Shown one piece after another: positions 7,248 to 15,821 of a stretch of DNA of 51,363 bases; the first letter of the stretch is position 1, and each line of letters begins with the position of its first letter. A model generated the notes under the pieces. It saw nothing but the letters and a program-made list of their open reading frames with translations. It had not been told where the DNA came from and did no database searches. This stretch comes from a bacterium. GTDB taxonomy: Bacteria > Desulfobacterota > Binatia > HRBIN30 > CADEER01. The DNA lies in assembly GCA_030430165.1 (NCBI GenBank), contig JAUIGL010000045.1:1-51363 (forward strand), given 5' to 3'. Made by a program: the position numbers and the translations under genes.

Positions 7248-10200
7248 TTAGCGGAGTAACGCGATCAATCGATCGGCGTCGACCGGGTGGCTGACCACCC
7301 GCCACCCCGCCGCTTCGAACAGCTCCCGATCCTCGTCCTGCCGATCAGCAATCAGCGCCAGCTTGCGATCCGGCCAGGCGAGCTCGGGCTCGGGCCCGCA
7401 ACCGGCGCCCGCGACCTCCAGCTCGAAGTCGACGCTCGGCATGGGCAGGCCCGCCCGCTGAATCGCTTCGAGCAACGAGCGACTGCGCGACGACACCAGG
7501 TCGGCGACCTCCGACCACGGGCTCGGCTGGTCGGCCGCCGTCGCCAATTCTGTTTCGACGGCGGTCGCCGCGGCAAGCGGCGTCGCCTCCAGCAACTCCG
7601 AGGAGCGCACACGCGTCCTGTCGTGAAACTGAAGCAGGTTCCACGCGTGCAGCATCGTGCGCCAGCTCTGCTCGAAATCCGAGCTCGACCGTGCCTCCCA
7701 TTCGTCGAACAGTCTCAAGAGAACCCGCGCACGGTCGGCGCCCCCTTTCCTGAGATCCAACTGCGAGCATGCGGCCACGCCGCCGAGCCAACCCGACCAG
7801 AAGCGGCGACTCAGCACTGCCGGTGGCTTGGTCGCCAGGCCGTTGGGACCGGGCTCGAAGCGCTTGAGCCTGGTCTCCAAGCTCTCTTCAAACGTTTCAG
7901 CCGCCCCCATATCGAGAAACGGCCCGGTCGCCAGCCAGCCCAGAGACCAGGATCGTGCCAACGCGTTCCACGCGCGGTGATCCGGAATGACGAGATACTC
8001 GATCAGCATCTCCAGGCTGCCGAGCAGCGCCGTGCTCTTCTTCAGCGCGCCCAGCTCCTGCGTCTGTGCAACCTGCCCGACCTTGGTCGAATGCGCATCG
8101 CCCAAAAACGGATCGAACGCCGGCTCCCGATCCTTCAGCCAGTCGTCGATGTCCCTCCAGGTAATCGCCCAAACGAAGTGCGTTCCCCGGTTGAGGATCC
8201 CCCTGCGTTTCTCGATGTCGTCGGCAATACGGCCGCGCGGTTGATCCGGACAGGCGTGGAACGCAAAGCCGTCGCAGAACACCGCGAGCGGTCGTACCGC
8301 CGGATTGCCGTCGGCGGGCCGGAACACAAAGTCGGGCCGACAGGCAATTTCAGCATCCGACGAACCGAAATCGACCTGGGCGCGGATCTCCCATCGCTGG
8401 TTCGGCACGGACAAGGTCCAGCGCTTCTCACCCGACTCGATCTTCTCCGACCAGCTCCAACCGGCGCGGTCCTCCGCGATCTTCTCCAGCGTCTCGAGAA
8501 ACCTGCGCTCGAGCTCGCTCTCGAGCAGCTGATCGACCGTCGCGTCCGACAGAGTGTCGACCGACTCCAACTCTTCGCGCCGGCCGAGAATCGTGCCGAG
8601 TGTATTCAGCGCCTCCTTGGCCGAGATCAGCGTGAGGTCGCGCTGGCTCTGGTACGCATAGACGCAGCGATAGCAACCGTCCTTCTCGGGATCGCGCCGG
8701 CAGACGCACGACTCGATCGCGGCGCGAGCTTTCTCGAGAATCTCCAGAAAGTTGTCCTTGCGCCAGATCTCCGACAGGTAGCCAGTTCCCCCGGGCACTG
8801 CGTCGAAGACGACGAGAAAGTTGCGGTGACCGCCGCCGGCAGCGGGCTCCTGCATCGTCTTTACCTGAAGGTGCCCAGGATCTCCCTGGAAGTGACGGCG
8901 CAAACCGAGTTGCAGCGCCGCCTTGAACGACGCGCGCTTGCTGTCGACCTCGTGCTCCGACACCGGCAACAGGATGCGAATCGCCTCCGACTCGATCGAG
9001 CGGTACAGGTACACCGAGTCGATTTTTTCCTTGCGGTCGGGTTTCTTGGCGCGGCAGTGCCCGAGGTGGTTGATGGTGTCGTCCTCGCGAACCCGCCCGC
9101 AGTCGACGCAAACCTCGAACCCGGTCTCGCTGACCGGCGTGCCGCCGACATGAATGCCGCCGTCCGAGCCTCCCATCGCGCGTCCGAAGTTGATCTCGCG
9201 CAGCTCGAGGTCCTTGAGCAGCTCGTAGCCGAACGGCAGCGACTCGGCGAGGAACGCTCCATTGTAGTTCTCGGGCCCGACGTCGATCAGATCGAGAGTT
9301 TGATAGGACTCCTGCTCGCGGTCATCCGACTGGTCGACCGCGCTCGCCTCCAGCAGGTTGGCAAGCGACCGGGACCGAACGAAACGAACCAAGGTGCGCT
9401 CCTGACCCGCATCGCACCAGCCGGGATTGTCGCAGCGTGGGCATTGCTGCGCCGCGAATCCGGACTCGACCTCCTTCTCGGCGTGGCTACACGCCGGGCA
9501 CAGGCGCCATTTCTCGGTCAGCGGCCGCGCCTTGGTGCCGAGGTCGATCTCGTCCACCCGGACGTGGCGACCGTCGGCGTAGAACGTATTGAACGGCGCC
9601 AACTCCTTAATCGCGCTCGACGCCGGCCGAATGAACTCATAGCTGGTGTAGTGCTTCTTCCCGTCGTCGCCCTTGTGGCCGACAACCGAGCGAAGCGTGA
9701 CCCCGGGCTCGGGAAAGGCGTAGTTGGGCAGAACCCCGGCATCGGTCAGAACATTGAGCGGATACTTGGCGCCGATCTCGTCGATCAGACGCGACACCAG
9801 GCGCCGCGTCTCCTCGGCATCGGCCTTCTCTTCCTCCGGCTCTTCGAATTTCTCGGGATCGGCCTCGATCTCCTTGATTCTGTCGCGCGCCTTGCGCTGA
9901 ATCGCGCGCAGCTCCTCGCGCTCGCTCTTGAGATCGTCGAAAGCCTTGCGGACGGCTGCGGCGGCATCGTTCATCGCGAACCCGTCGATGCGTTCGCGAT
10001 TGCCGGCGCTGATCAGCTCGCCGAAGCGCTCGGCGAACGACTCGAGCACGCGACCCCGGTTCTCCTCGAAGTACTGAATAAAGGCTTCGGGAAAGTCGTT
10101 CTTCTTGGCGGCACCGAGGACGAACGAAGCTCGCGCCGGAATCCGCGACGCGTCTCCGCATTCGCTCGCCCACAAGTCCATGCCGTGGGCAACCAGCTGA

Positions 10201-13200
10201 CGCTTGAGCATCTCCGGGGCATCGAGAAAACAGCCGGGAGGCAGCACCTGGCCCGCCATAATCTCTTTCGGCTCGGCGTGAAAGTAGAGGTCGTGAGGCC
10301 GGGCCAGAGCGAGGGTCATCCCGAAGGCGTTGCCGGTCTTGCGTCCGGCGCGGCCGACTCTCTGCAGATAGTTCGCGGTCGCCGGCGGCACCGAGCACAT
10401 CATCACCGACGAAAGGTCGCCGATGTCGATTCCCATCTCCAGGGTCGGCGTGCAGACGAACAAATTGGGTGCGCCCGGCGAGCTCGCGTTCTTGAACTCC
10501 TCCTCCAAGCGCTCCCGCTCGTCGCGCTGCAGCAACCCCGTATGCTCGTGGGCGAAGATGCGTTCGAGACGGCCGGAGCGGTAGATGCGCCTGTAGTAGG
10601 TGTCGCGCCCCTCGTCGCTGCCGCCCTCCAGCGTCCCGCCGCAACGATACTGCGGACACAACATACCGCCCCACTCGCCGGCGACATCCTCAGGCAAGAA
10701 GAAGGACCGGCTGCAGCTCGGGCAGTGCACACTGCTGACACTCGACGTCACCGCCAGTGCCTTCGGATCGAGCGCCCAGGCTGAGGTCCCCTTGTTTTTT
10801 GAAACATCGTGACGGACCAGGACCCCACTGTCGGCAAGCCGCCGCGCCACGATCCGATACAGCTCGTTGACTCCCTCGTCGCGCGAGTCGACGCCAAGGC
10901 ATTTTGCCGCCCAGTCGCGCATCCAGGTCGGCTGCCTCGGGGTGCTGACGATCGGGTCGAAGACTTCGTCACCGCCCGTGCGCGCGGGACGATCGATGAG
11001 AAAGCGCGGCATCACGCTCTGCCGCCCGAACGGCGAGCACAATGGGTTCTTTCGCTTGGTGAGGAAGTACCAGTTGCCGCCGCTGCCGGCATACCCTCGG
11101 AGGAAGGGGTGGTCGATGCCACCACGCACGCGCATACGTTCGAGCAGACCGCGCACGAAATGACGCAACAACCTCCGATCAATCGCATCGATCGGCAGGC
11201 CGTCTACCGGCGCGTTGTCGCGCAGCTCCAGGTCGATGAGCTCGACCGCGCGGTTGACCCGTTCCTCGTCGAAGCGCAGCGTCGAGCAGTAGCTCTTCTC
11301 CAGGGTGCGGCCGGCACGAACCGACAGGCCGTACTCCATCGTCACTTCCCAGGCCAGACGCTCGAGCAGCTTCCGGCGCAGGACGGTCATCGAGCCGCCG
11401 CCGCCCTTCTCGATGAACCCCTCGTACTCGGGCAACTGGCGCAGGTCGGCCGGCAGCAGCGTCGCGATGAGCTTCGCCGCCGGCTCGCTCTGCGACCAGT
11501 ACTCGAAGATTCGAGCGGCTGCTTCGGAGAGCGGCAGATCGGCCCCACCAGCATCGAGCGCGCCCTGAATCGCCGTACGAAGATTGAAGCGATATGTGCG
11601 GGCGCCGAAGAATCCGGCGCGGTGGCACGCGTCCTGGACTGAGTCGGTGAACGCCAGCAGCTTGGCGTCGCGATTGTACTCCGACGAGAAGAGCTGGCTG
11701 ATCGCGACGCTCTGTAGGCTCGGCGCTCGCGAGCCGAGGATCGACAGGGCCGAGTCAGCGCCGCAGTCCGGACACCTCCCCAGAAAGCGCGGCGGCTTGG
11801 CATCCGAAAGCGTGCCGTCGATCAACGCTCGCGCCCGCGGCGCTCCGCATTCGCAAGTCTCGTTGGCTCCAAAGCGCAGGCACGCGGGGCAAAGGAACGT
11901 GCCGAAGAGCTCGCCGGCGTTGCCGCGGCCGAGCTGGACGTAACGCGCGATGCGTTGGCGGTGGAGCCACGCGCTCCCGACCAGCGACAGGTCGTCGAGC
12001 AAGCGGTCGTCGCCCTCGCGCTGCGCCGCCGCCAGTCCGGCGCCGCCGCACTCGCGGCAGTGTGCGGGGCGCAACCACCTCCCCGCGTCGTCGGACTGTG
12101 CCGTTCTCTCCGAGGCCCAGCCGAATCGCAGGCCCTGCTCCGCTTCCTGCACACGGCCAACCAGCTCGCGCAGCTCGCGAACCCAAAGCTGGACCTGAAC
12201 TGTCAGAAACGGCCGCTCCGGACCGTCCCCCTCGCGTTGCCGCGCGTGCGAAACCAGAGCGAGGAACGAGTCGAGCATCGACCAGCGCGTCGGCTGGTCG
12301 TACTCCTCCCAGCCGACCACACGCCTCTCGAGTCCCTGGTCGATCTCCTCCCAGGAGCGCAGCCCGCCGTCGAGCACTCGCAGCAGCTTGCGCAGGAACT
12401 CGTGCCGCGCGAGCCGCTTGCCGATCTCGACCGGATCCAGCTCCGCACCATCGTCGCCGAGCCAAAGCTGAGCCTGACGCGACAGCCACGCGTCCGGAGA
12501 GTCGAAGCTCTGCGGCTCCAGCTGCTCTCGATCGGCCGGCGACGGCATCCGGTCGATATCGGTGGTTTCTCCCAGAGCCTCGACCGCGTCGTAGCGATCC
12601 TCGGTGACGACTGCGTCCGGGAAGATGTCCGCTTCGAAGACCTTGCCGGCAAACTCCGTCAGCTTTTGGAGAGTCTCCTCCTTCGATTCACCGACCGTAG
12701 CCGACGTGCCGACACAGCACAGGCTGCCCGGCGCGCAGCTCAACCGGCTCTTCAGCCTGCGGATCAAACACGCTACGTCGCTGCCCTGGGCGCCATCGTA
12801 GGTGTGCAGCTCGTCGAGCACGACGTAGCGCAACGTGTCCGCCTGATTGTGCTGCCAAAGACCGCGGTCCTCCGGCCGCAACAGCAAGAAGTCCAGCATC
12901 TTGTAGTTGGTCAGCAGGATGTCCGGCGGCGACGCTCGCAGCACCTCGCGCTGATCGATCAGGTGCTCGCGGTCGGCGACACCGTGCCTCCCCTGGCCGC
13001 CGACATAGAGGCCCGCGCTGACCTTGCCACGCAGGCGCTCGTCGTCGTGCAACAGCGCCGCCAGTCGGCGTGCCTGGTCGCTGGCCAGGGCGTTCATCGG
13101 GTAGAGCAGAATCGCCTTGATCCCCGGCTCCTCGCGCTCGCGCCAGCAGTGGTCGAGGATCGGGTAGAGGAAACACTCGGTCTTTCCCGAGCCCGTGCCG

Positions 13201-13499
13201 GTGGTCACCAGGGTGTGCTGCGGCTGGTGGCCATCCCGTGAGTAGAGGCGCCGAAAAGAAGTCAGCTGATGCTTGTAGGGAGCGAAGTCGGGCTTGATGT
13301 CGAGCGGAATGCGCTCGCCCGCGTCGGCTTTGCGGAACGGCAGGCGGACGTCGACGAACGGCCCCTTAAACAGTCCCTCTTCGCCGTCGAGGAAATCGAA
13401 GAGCGCCTTGTCGAACCCCTCGTCGGCCAGGGCAAAGGTGGTGCGGAGGTAGTCGAGAATCGTTTCGCGCACCTGGCGGGCAACGACTGACGGAGTCAC
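7248..13499 (-). CDS. Giant DEAD/DEAH helicase with DUF1998 (DruE-like), 2083 residues
   Basis: The start is set at GTG 13499 because GTGA overlaps the Fic TGA; an ATG-type extension to 13577 would run inside fic. Motif I (TTGTGSGKTE) lies at about 99-108, and DELHTYDGAQGSD begins at 229. The second helicase lobe carries FVCTPTLEMGIDIGDLS and QRVGRAGRKTG. Several Cys clusters appear between and after the lobes, ending in the DUF1998/MZB signature CVCRR...DGCYRCVYAYQ. After it, residues about 1665-1800 resemble a Vsr/DUF559-type nuclease (CRPDFVFRP, AVFCDGFAFH, ADDIEKRRGIL) with Cys where an acidic residue is usual. Known: DUF1998 helicases include DruE (Druantia) and DrmA (DISARM). Inferred: the motor of a defence complex with the following RelE-UvrD. 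Confidence 0.88.
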   Translation of the reverse strand: MTPSVVARQVRETILDYLRTTFALADEGFDKALFDFLDGEEGLFKGPFVDVRLPFRKADAGERIPLDIKPDFAPYKHQLTSFRRLYSRDGHQPQHTLVTTGTGSGKTECFLYPILDHCWREREEPGIKAILLYPMNALASDQARRLAALLHDDERLRGKVSAGLYVGGQGRHGVADREHLIDQREVLRASPPDILLTNYKMLDFLLLRPEDRGLWQHNQADTLRYVVLDELHTYDGAQGSDVACLIRRLKSRLSCAPGSLCCVGTSATVGESKEETLQKLTEFAGKVFEADIFPDAVVTEDRYDAVEALGETTDIDRMPSPADREQLEPQSFDSPDAWLSRQAQLWLGDDGAELDPVEIGKRLARHEFLRKLLRVLDGGLRSWEEIDQGLERRVVGWEEYDQPTRWSMLDSFLALVSHARQREGDGPERPFLTVQVQLWVRELRELVGRVQEAEQGLRFGWASERTAQSDDAGRWLRPAHCRECGGAGLAAAQREGDDRLLDDLSLVGSAWLHRQRIARYVQLGRGNAGELFGTFLCPACLRFGANETCECGAPRARALIDGTLSDAKPPRFLGRCPDCGADSALSILGSRAPSLQSVAISQLFSSEYNRDAKLLAFTDSVQDACHRAGFFGARTYRFNLRTAIQGALDAGGADLPLSEAAARIFEYWSQSEPAAKLIATLLPADLRQLPEYEGFIEKGGGGSMTVLRRKLLERLAWEVTMEYGLSVRAGRTLEKSYCSTLRFDEERVNRAVELIDLELRDNAPVDGLPIDAIDRRLLRHFVRGLLERMRVRGGIDHPFLRGYAGSGGNWYFLTKRKNPLCSPFGRQSVMPRFLIDRPARTGGDEVFDPIVSTPRQPTWMRDWAAKCLGVDSRDEGVNELYRIVARRLADSGVLVRHDVSKNKGTSAWALDPKALAVTSSVSSVHCPSCSRSFFLPEDVAGEWGGMLCPQYRCGGTLEGGSDEGRDTYYRRIYRSGRLERIFAHEHTGLLQRDERERLEEEFKNASSPGAPNLFVCTPTLEMGIDIGDLSSVMMCSVPPATANYLQRVGRAGRKTGNAFGMTLALARPHDLYFHAEPKEIMAGQVLPPGCFLDAPEMLKRQLVAHGMDLWASECGDASRIPARASFVLGAAKKNDFPEAFIQYFEENRGRVLESFAERFGELISAGNRERIDGFAMNDAAAAVRKAFDDLKSEREELRAIQRKARDRIKEIEADPEKFEEPEEEKADAEETRRLVSRLIDEIGAKYPLNVLTDAGVLPNYAFPEPGVTLRSVVGHKGDDGKKHYTSYEFIRPASSAIKELAPFNTFYADGRHVRVDEIDLGTKARPLTEKWRLCPACSHAEKEVESGFAAQQCPRCDNPGWCDAGQERTLVRFVRSRSLANLLEASAVDQSDDREQESYQTLDLIDVGPENYNGAFLAESLPFGYELLKDLELREINFGRAMGGSDGGIHVGGTPVSETGFEVCVDCGRVREDDTINHLGHCRAKKPDRKEKIDSVYLYRSIESEAIRILLPVSEHEVDSKRASFKAALQLGLRRHFQGDPGHLQVKTMQEPAAGGGHRNFLVVFDAVPGGTGYLSEIWRKDNFLEILEKARAAIESCVCRRDPEKDGCYRCVYAYQSQRDLTLISAKEALNTLGTILGRREELESVDTLSDATVDQLLESELERRFLETLEKIAEDRAGWSWSEKIESGEKRWTLSVPNQRWEIRAQVDFGSSDAEIACRPDFVFRPADGNPAVRPLAVFCDGFAFHACPDQPRGRIADDIEKRRGILNRGTHFVWAITWRDIDDWLKDREPAFDPFLGDAHSTKVGQVAQTQELGALKKSTALLGSLEMLIEYLVIPDHRAWNALARSWSLGWLATGPFLDMGAAETFEESLETRLKRFEPGPNGLATKPPAVLSRRFWSGWLGGVAACSQLDLRKGGADRARVLLRLFDEWEARSSSDFEQSWRTMLHAWNLLQFHDRTRVRSSELLEATPLAAATAVETELATAADQPSPWSEVADLVSSRSRSLLEAIQRAGLPMPSVDFELEVAGAGCGPEPELAWPDRKLALIADRQDEDRELFEAAGWRVVSHPVDADRLIALLR

Positions 13500-14695
13500 G
13501 CGTGCCCTCCTCGCCGATCCTGCTCCTCGAGCTCCGTTCCCACGCGCAGAAGGTCGAGGTAGCTCTGATAGACCCACGAGCGGTCGCGTTTCTTCCCGGT
13601 TCGCTCAACCAGCACACCCGCCTGCTCGAGCGCGTCGATGGCGCGGCCAGCGGTCGGCTTGGTTACCGACAGCCGCTCCACGGCAAAGGCGACCGAGACG
13701 ATCGGGTGCCGCGGCAGCAGCTCGAACAGTCGCACTGCCGCCACTGAAGTCCCGGCATACTCGAGCGCGCGCGCCCGATCCTCGGCGATCAAAGCGAAGA
13801 GCTCGCGTGCCGATGCCACGGCTTCGTCGGCAATCGTGGCAACCCCTTCGAGGAAGAAGTCGGTCCACCCTTCCCAATCGCCGGCGGTACGCACCGCGCC
13901 GAGGCGGTCATAGTACTCGCCGCCGCGACGCTTGAAGAAGAGGCTGAGGTACAACAGCGGCTGTGTGAGCAGCCGCCACTCTTCGAGCAGCAGAGTTGCC
14001 AACAACCGCCCGATGCGTCCGTTGCCGTCCAAGTACGGGTGGATCGTCTCGAACTGGACATGCAGCAGTCCAACGCGCACCAGGGGCGGGAGCTTGTCTC
14101 CGGCGTGCAAATACTTCTCGAACGCCGACAGGAGATCGCCCAGCAAATGCGGCGGCGGCGGCACGAACGAAGCCTGTCCGGGACGTGAGCCGCCGACCCA
14201 GTTCTGCGAGCGGCGGATCTCGCCCGGGGTCTTGTCCGCTCCACGTGTGCCGCGCATCAGCCGCGCATGCGACTGATTGAGCAGCCGCATCGAAATCGGC
14301 AGGCCCGACGGATCGGCTACCTGGCGGCGCGCGAAGTCGAGCGCGTCCAGGTAGTTGAGGACCTCCTCGACGTCCGCATCCGCCGGGTCCGAACCCATCT
14401 CCGCCTCGAAGGCGAGCAGGTCGACGAGAGTCGCCTGGGTGCCTTCGATCTGCGACGAGAGGACCGCCTCCTTGCGCGCGAAGGCATCAATGAACCACTC
14501 GGACGACGGCAATATCTCGCCCGCGAGCTGCAGCCTGGCCAATGCCTGCTCGGCCGCTTGCAGACGATCGCTCAGCGCTCCGTCGACCACCAAGCGCGGT
14601 CGCGCCGGCGGAAGCGGCGCCGGCACAAACGCGGAAACCTCCTCGCCGCCCACCGTCGTGCGCTCATAGGAACCCGTCTTGCGATCCTTGGTCAT
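13496..14695 (-). CDS. Fic family AMPylase (class II, N-terminal inhibitory helix) with winged-helix tail
   Basis: The product is 399 residues from ATG 14695; an ATG at 14761 is possible but lies inside an inverted repeat that looks regulatory. The Fic_N part carries the autoinhibitory motif SSQIEGT (S81, E84, G85). The catalytic Fic loop is HPYLDGNGRIGR at 219-230, with all active-site residues intact. The last 70 residues form a winged-helix DNA-binding domain (LSVTKPTAGRAIDALEQAGV). Known: Fic enzymes transfer AMP to hydroxyl side chains of target proteins, and the inhibitory Glu restrains them. The gene is first in the operon and its stop overlaps the helicase start. Inferred: a regulatory switch or toxin, possibly autoregulating through the winged helix. 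A relic of a near relative lies at 15635-15752. Confidence 0.88.
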   Translation of the reverse strand: MTKDRKTGSYERTTVGGEEVSAFVPAPLPPARPRLVVDGALSDRLQAAEQALARLQLAGEILPSSEWFIDAFARKEAVLSSQIEGTQATLVDLLAFEAEMGSDPADADVEEVLNYLDALDFARRQVADPSGLPISMRLLNQSHARLMRGTRGADKTPGEIRRSQNWVGGSRPGQASFVPPPPHLLGDLLSAFEKYLHAGDKLPPLVRVGLLHVQFETIHPYLDGNGRIGRLLATLLLEEWRLLTQPLLYLSLFFKRRGGEYYDRLGAVRTAGDWEGWTDFFLEGVATIADEAVASARELFALIAEDRARALEYAGTSVAAVRLFELLPRHPIVSVAFAVERLSVTKPTAGRAIDALEQAGVLVERTGKKRDRSWVYQSYLDLLRVGTELEEQDRRGGHA

Positions 14696-14730
14696 GGGCT
14701 GGATGAACGACTTCGAGTCTGACCACCGGC

Positions 14731-14782
14731 GACTAGGAACGAAATCTTTACTATGGAGCATCGCTAGTCAAGCTTTCGTTCC
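14731..14782. promoter_or_regulatory. Nested inverted repeats in the Fic/MntA divergent promoter region
   Basis: GACTAG (14731-14736) pairs with CTAGTC (14764-14769), and GGAACGAAA (14736-14744) pairs with TTTCGTTCC (14774-14782). They lie between the fic start at 14695 and the mntA start at 14886, where both transcripts must begin. The arrangement suggests an operator. The Fic winged-helix domain is a possible ligand (inference). Confidence 0.4.
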
Positions 14783-14885
14783 GGGATGCCGTTTCGAAGG
14801 GGGAAGCGGGGCTCAATCCCCGAGACGGACAACCCGGCCGCAAGACTTTGTGGATTCGCTCGATGCGGGCTACCATTTTCTCGCG

Positions 14886-15179
14886 ATGAAGCCTCTATCA
14901 ATCATCGAATCGCACTTGCCTGAAATTCGCGGGCTGGGAGTGCGCCGCATCGGCGTGTTTGGCTCCTTCTCTCGCGGCGAGGAGCAGGAAGACAGCGATG
15001 TCGACGTTTTCGTGGAGTTCGAGGACAACCTGCGGACGTACGACAATTTCTTCGCCCTCCACGAGCTCCTGGAAACCCTGCTCGGCCGCCAGGTCGACCT
15101 GGTCACCGACAAGGCGCTTACCGAGACCAAAGCACGTCTGATCTTGCCGACGGTTCAGTATGCGTCCGGCCACGCTTGA
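14886..15179 (+). CDS. mntA: MntA minimal nucleotidyltransferase antitoxin
   Basis: The product is 97 residues. ATG 14886 is chosen because it begins just before the nucleotidyltransferase fold; the frame extends upstream into the promoter region. Motif GSFSRG (26-31) is followed by SDVDVFVEF with D38 and D40, the metal-binding pair of the MNT family. Known: MntA transfers AMP to a tyrosine of the partner HepT RNase and neutralises it. The hepT frame starts inside this gene with a 20-nt overlap, so translation is coupled. The pair sits divergently beside fic and acts as a type VII toxin-antitoxin module in the defence island. The ribosome binding site is weak. Confidence 0.88.
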   Translation: MKPLSIIESHLPEIRGLGVRRIGVFGSFSRGEEQEDSDVDVFVEFEDNLRTYDNFFALHELLETLLGRQVDLVTDKALTETKARLILPTVQYASGHA

Positions 15180-15507
15180 GCTTCTCCGCGACATCTTGCG
15201 CGAGGCGCGGTTTCTAGAATCCCAGGCCGCGCACACCGACAGCGAGGCATTTGTCGCCGACGAGGTATTGAAGCGGGCGTTCGTTCGCAGCATCGAGGTC
15301 ATCGGGGAGGCCGCCAAGCGAGTCCCCGCGGACGAGCGCGCGCTTTTCCCCGAGGTGGAATGGAAGAAAATGGCCGGCATGCGAGACCGCCTGATCCACC
15401 ACTACGCAGGAGTGGACTACCTCCTAGTCTGGGACGTGGCGACAACACACGCTCCGCAGCTGTCAAAGGCGCTGACAACGGTAGAGGGTATCGAAGACGA
15501 CAACTGA
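15160..15507 (+). CDS. hepT: HepT HEPN ribonuclease toxin (DUF86)
   Basis: The product is 115 residues and all helical. The HEPN active-site motif RDRLIHHY gives R75, H80 and Y82 in the RX4HXY arrangement, where the Tyr is the residue modified by Mnt[13 protein letters not shown] is the typical first DUF86 signature. Known: HepT degrades tRNA or mRNA unless AMPylated. The gene overlaps mntA by 20 nt. About 310 bp of non-coding DNA with a Fic relic follow before the convergent mcrC. Confidence 0.9.
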   Translation: MRPATLELLRDILREARFLESQAAHTDSEAFVADEVLKRAFVRSIEVIGEAAKRVPADERALFPEVEWKKMAGMRDRLIHHYAGVDYLLVWDVATTHAPQLSKALTTVEGIEDDN

Positions 15508-15821
15508 GGCCTTGGCCCTCGCGCCGCTCATATTGAGCTCGTTCCGCGCCCATCAACTCCCCTTCGCCTTCCCCCCGAACCATGGAGAAAGGTTCACCGA
15601 CCGCTCGCAAACTGCCTCGGCGTCCAATCTGTTACTACGGGTGAATCGTCTCGAACTGGACGTGCAGAAGTCCGGCGCGCACGAGAGGCGGCAGCTTGTC
15701 GTCGGCGTGCAAGTATTTCTCGAACGCCCACGAGAGATCGCCGAACCGGTAGTGAAAACCCCGCTAGTCATGAATTCTTCCATCGGGGCAGCGCAACGCA
15801 ACAAACTCGAGACCAGATCCT
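15508..15821. other. 314-base intergenic region between convergent hepT and mcrC
   Basis: It contains no intact gene. The only coding trace is the Fic relic on the minus strand at 15635-15752. A short GAACC...GGTTC hairpin occurs near 15580. The rest shows nothing recognisable. Confidence 0.6.
15635..15752 (-). pseudogene. Relic of a second Fic gene
   Basis: Read on the minus strand, this stretch encodes FGDLSWAFEKYLHADDK, then LPPLVRAGLLHVQFETIHP, directly followed by TAG. It is closely similar (about 31 of 37 positions) to residues 185-220 of the intact Fic protein, ending exactly where the catalytic HPYLDGNGR loop should continue. A TAG also stands just upstream in frame. It has no start codon and is far too short to function. 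It implies a duplication followed by deletion, or loss of a second Fic module during assembly of the island. Confidence 0.75.

Noticed and set aside
7287..10784. Long plus-strand open frame (1165 codons) opposite the DUF1998 helicase
   Set aside because: It is antisense to a gene with clear helicase motifs and is rich in Arg, Ala, Leu and Gln as expected for a GC-rich shadow frame; no family pattern and no ribosome binding site.
7248..13499. Druantia system
   Set aside because: The helicase is DruE-like, but no druH, druM/F/G or druA-D partner is seen; the neighbours are Fic, RelE-UvrD and DUF429-MazG.
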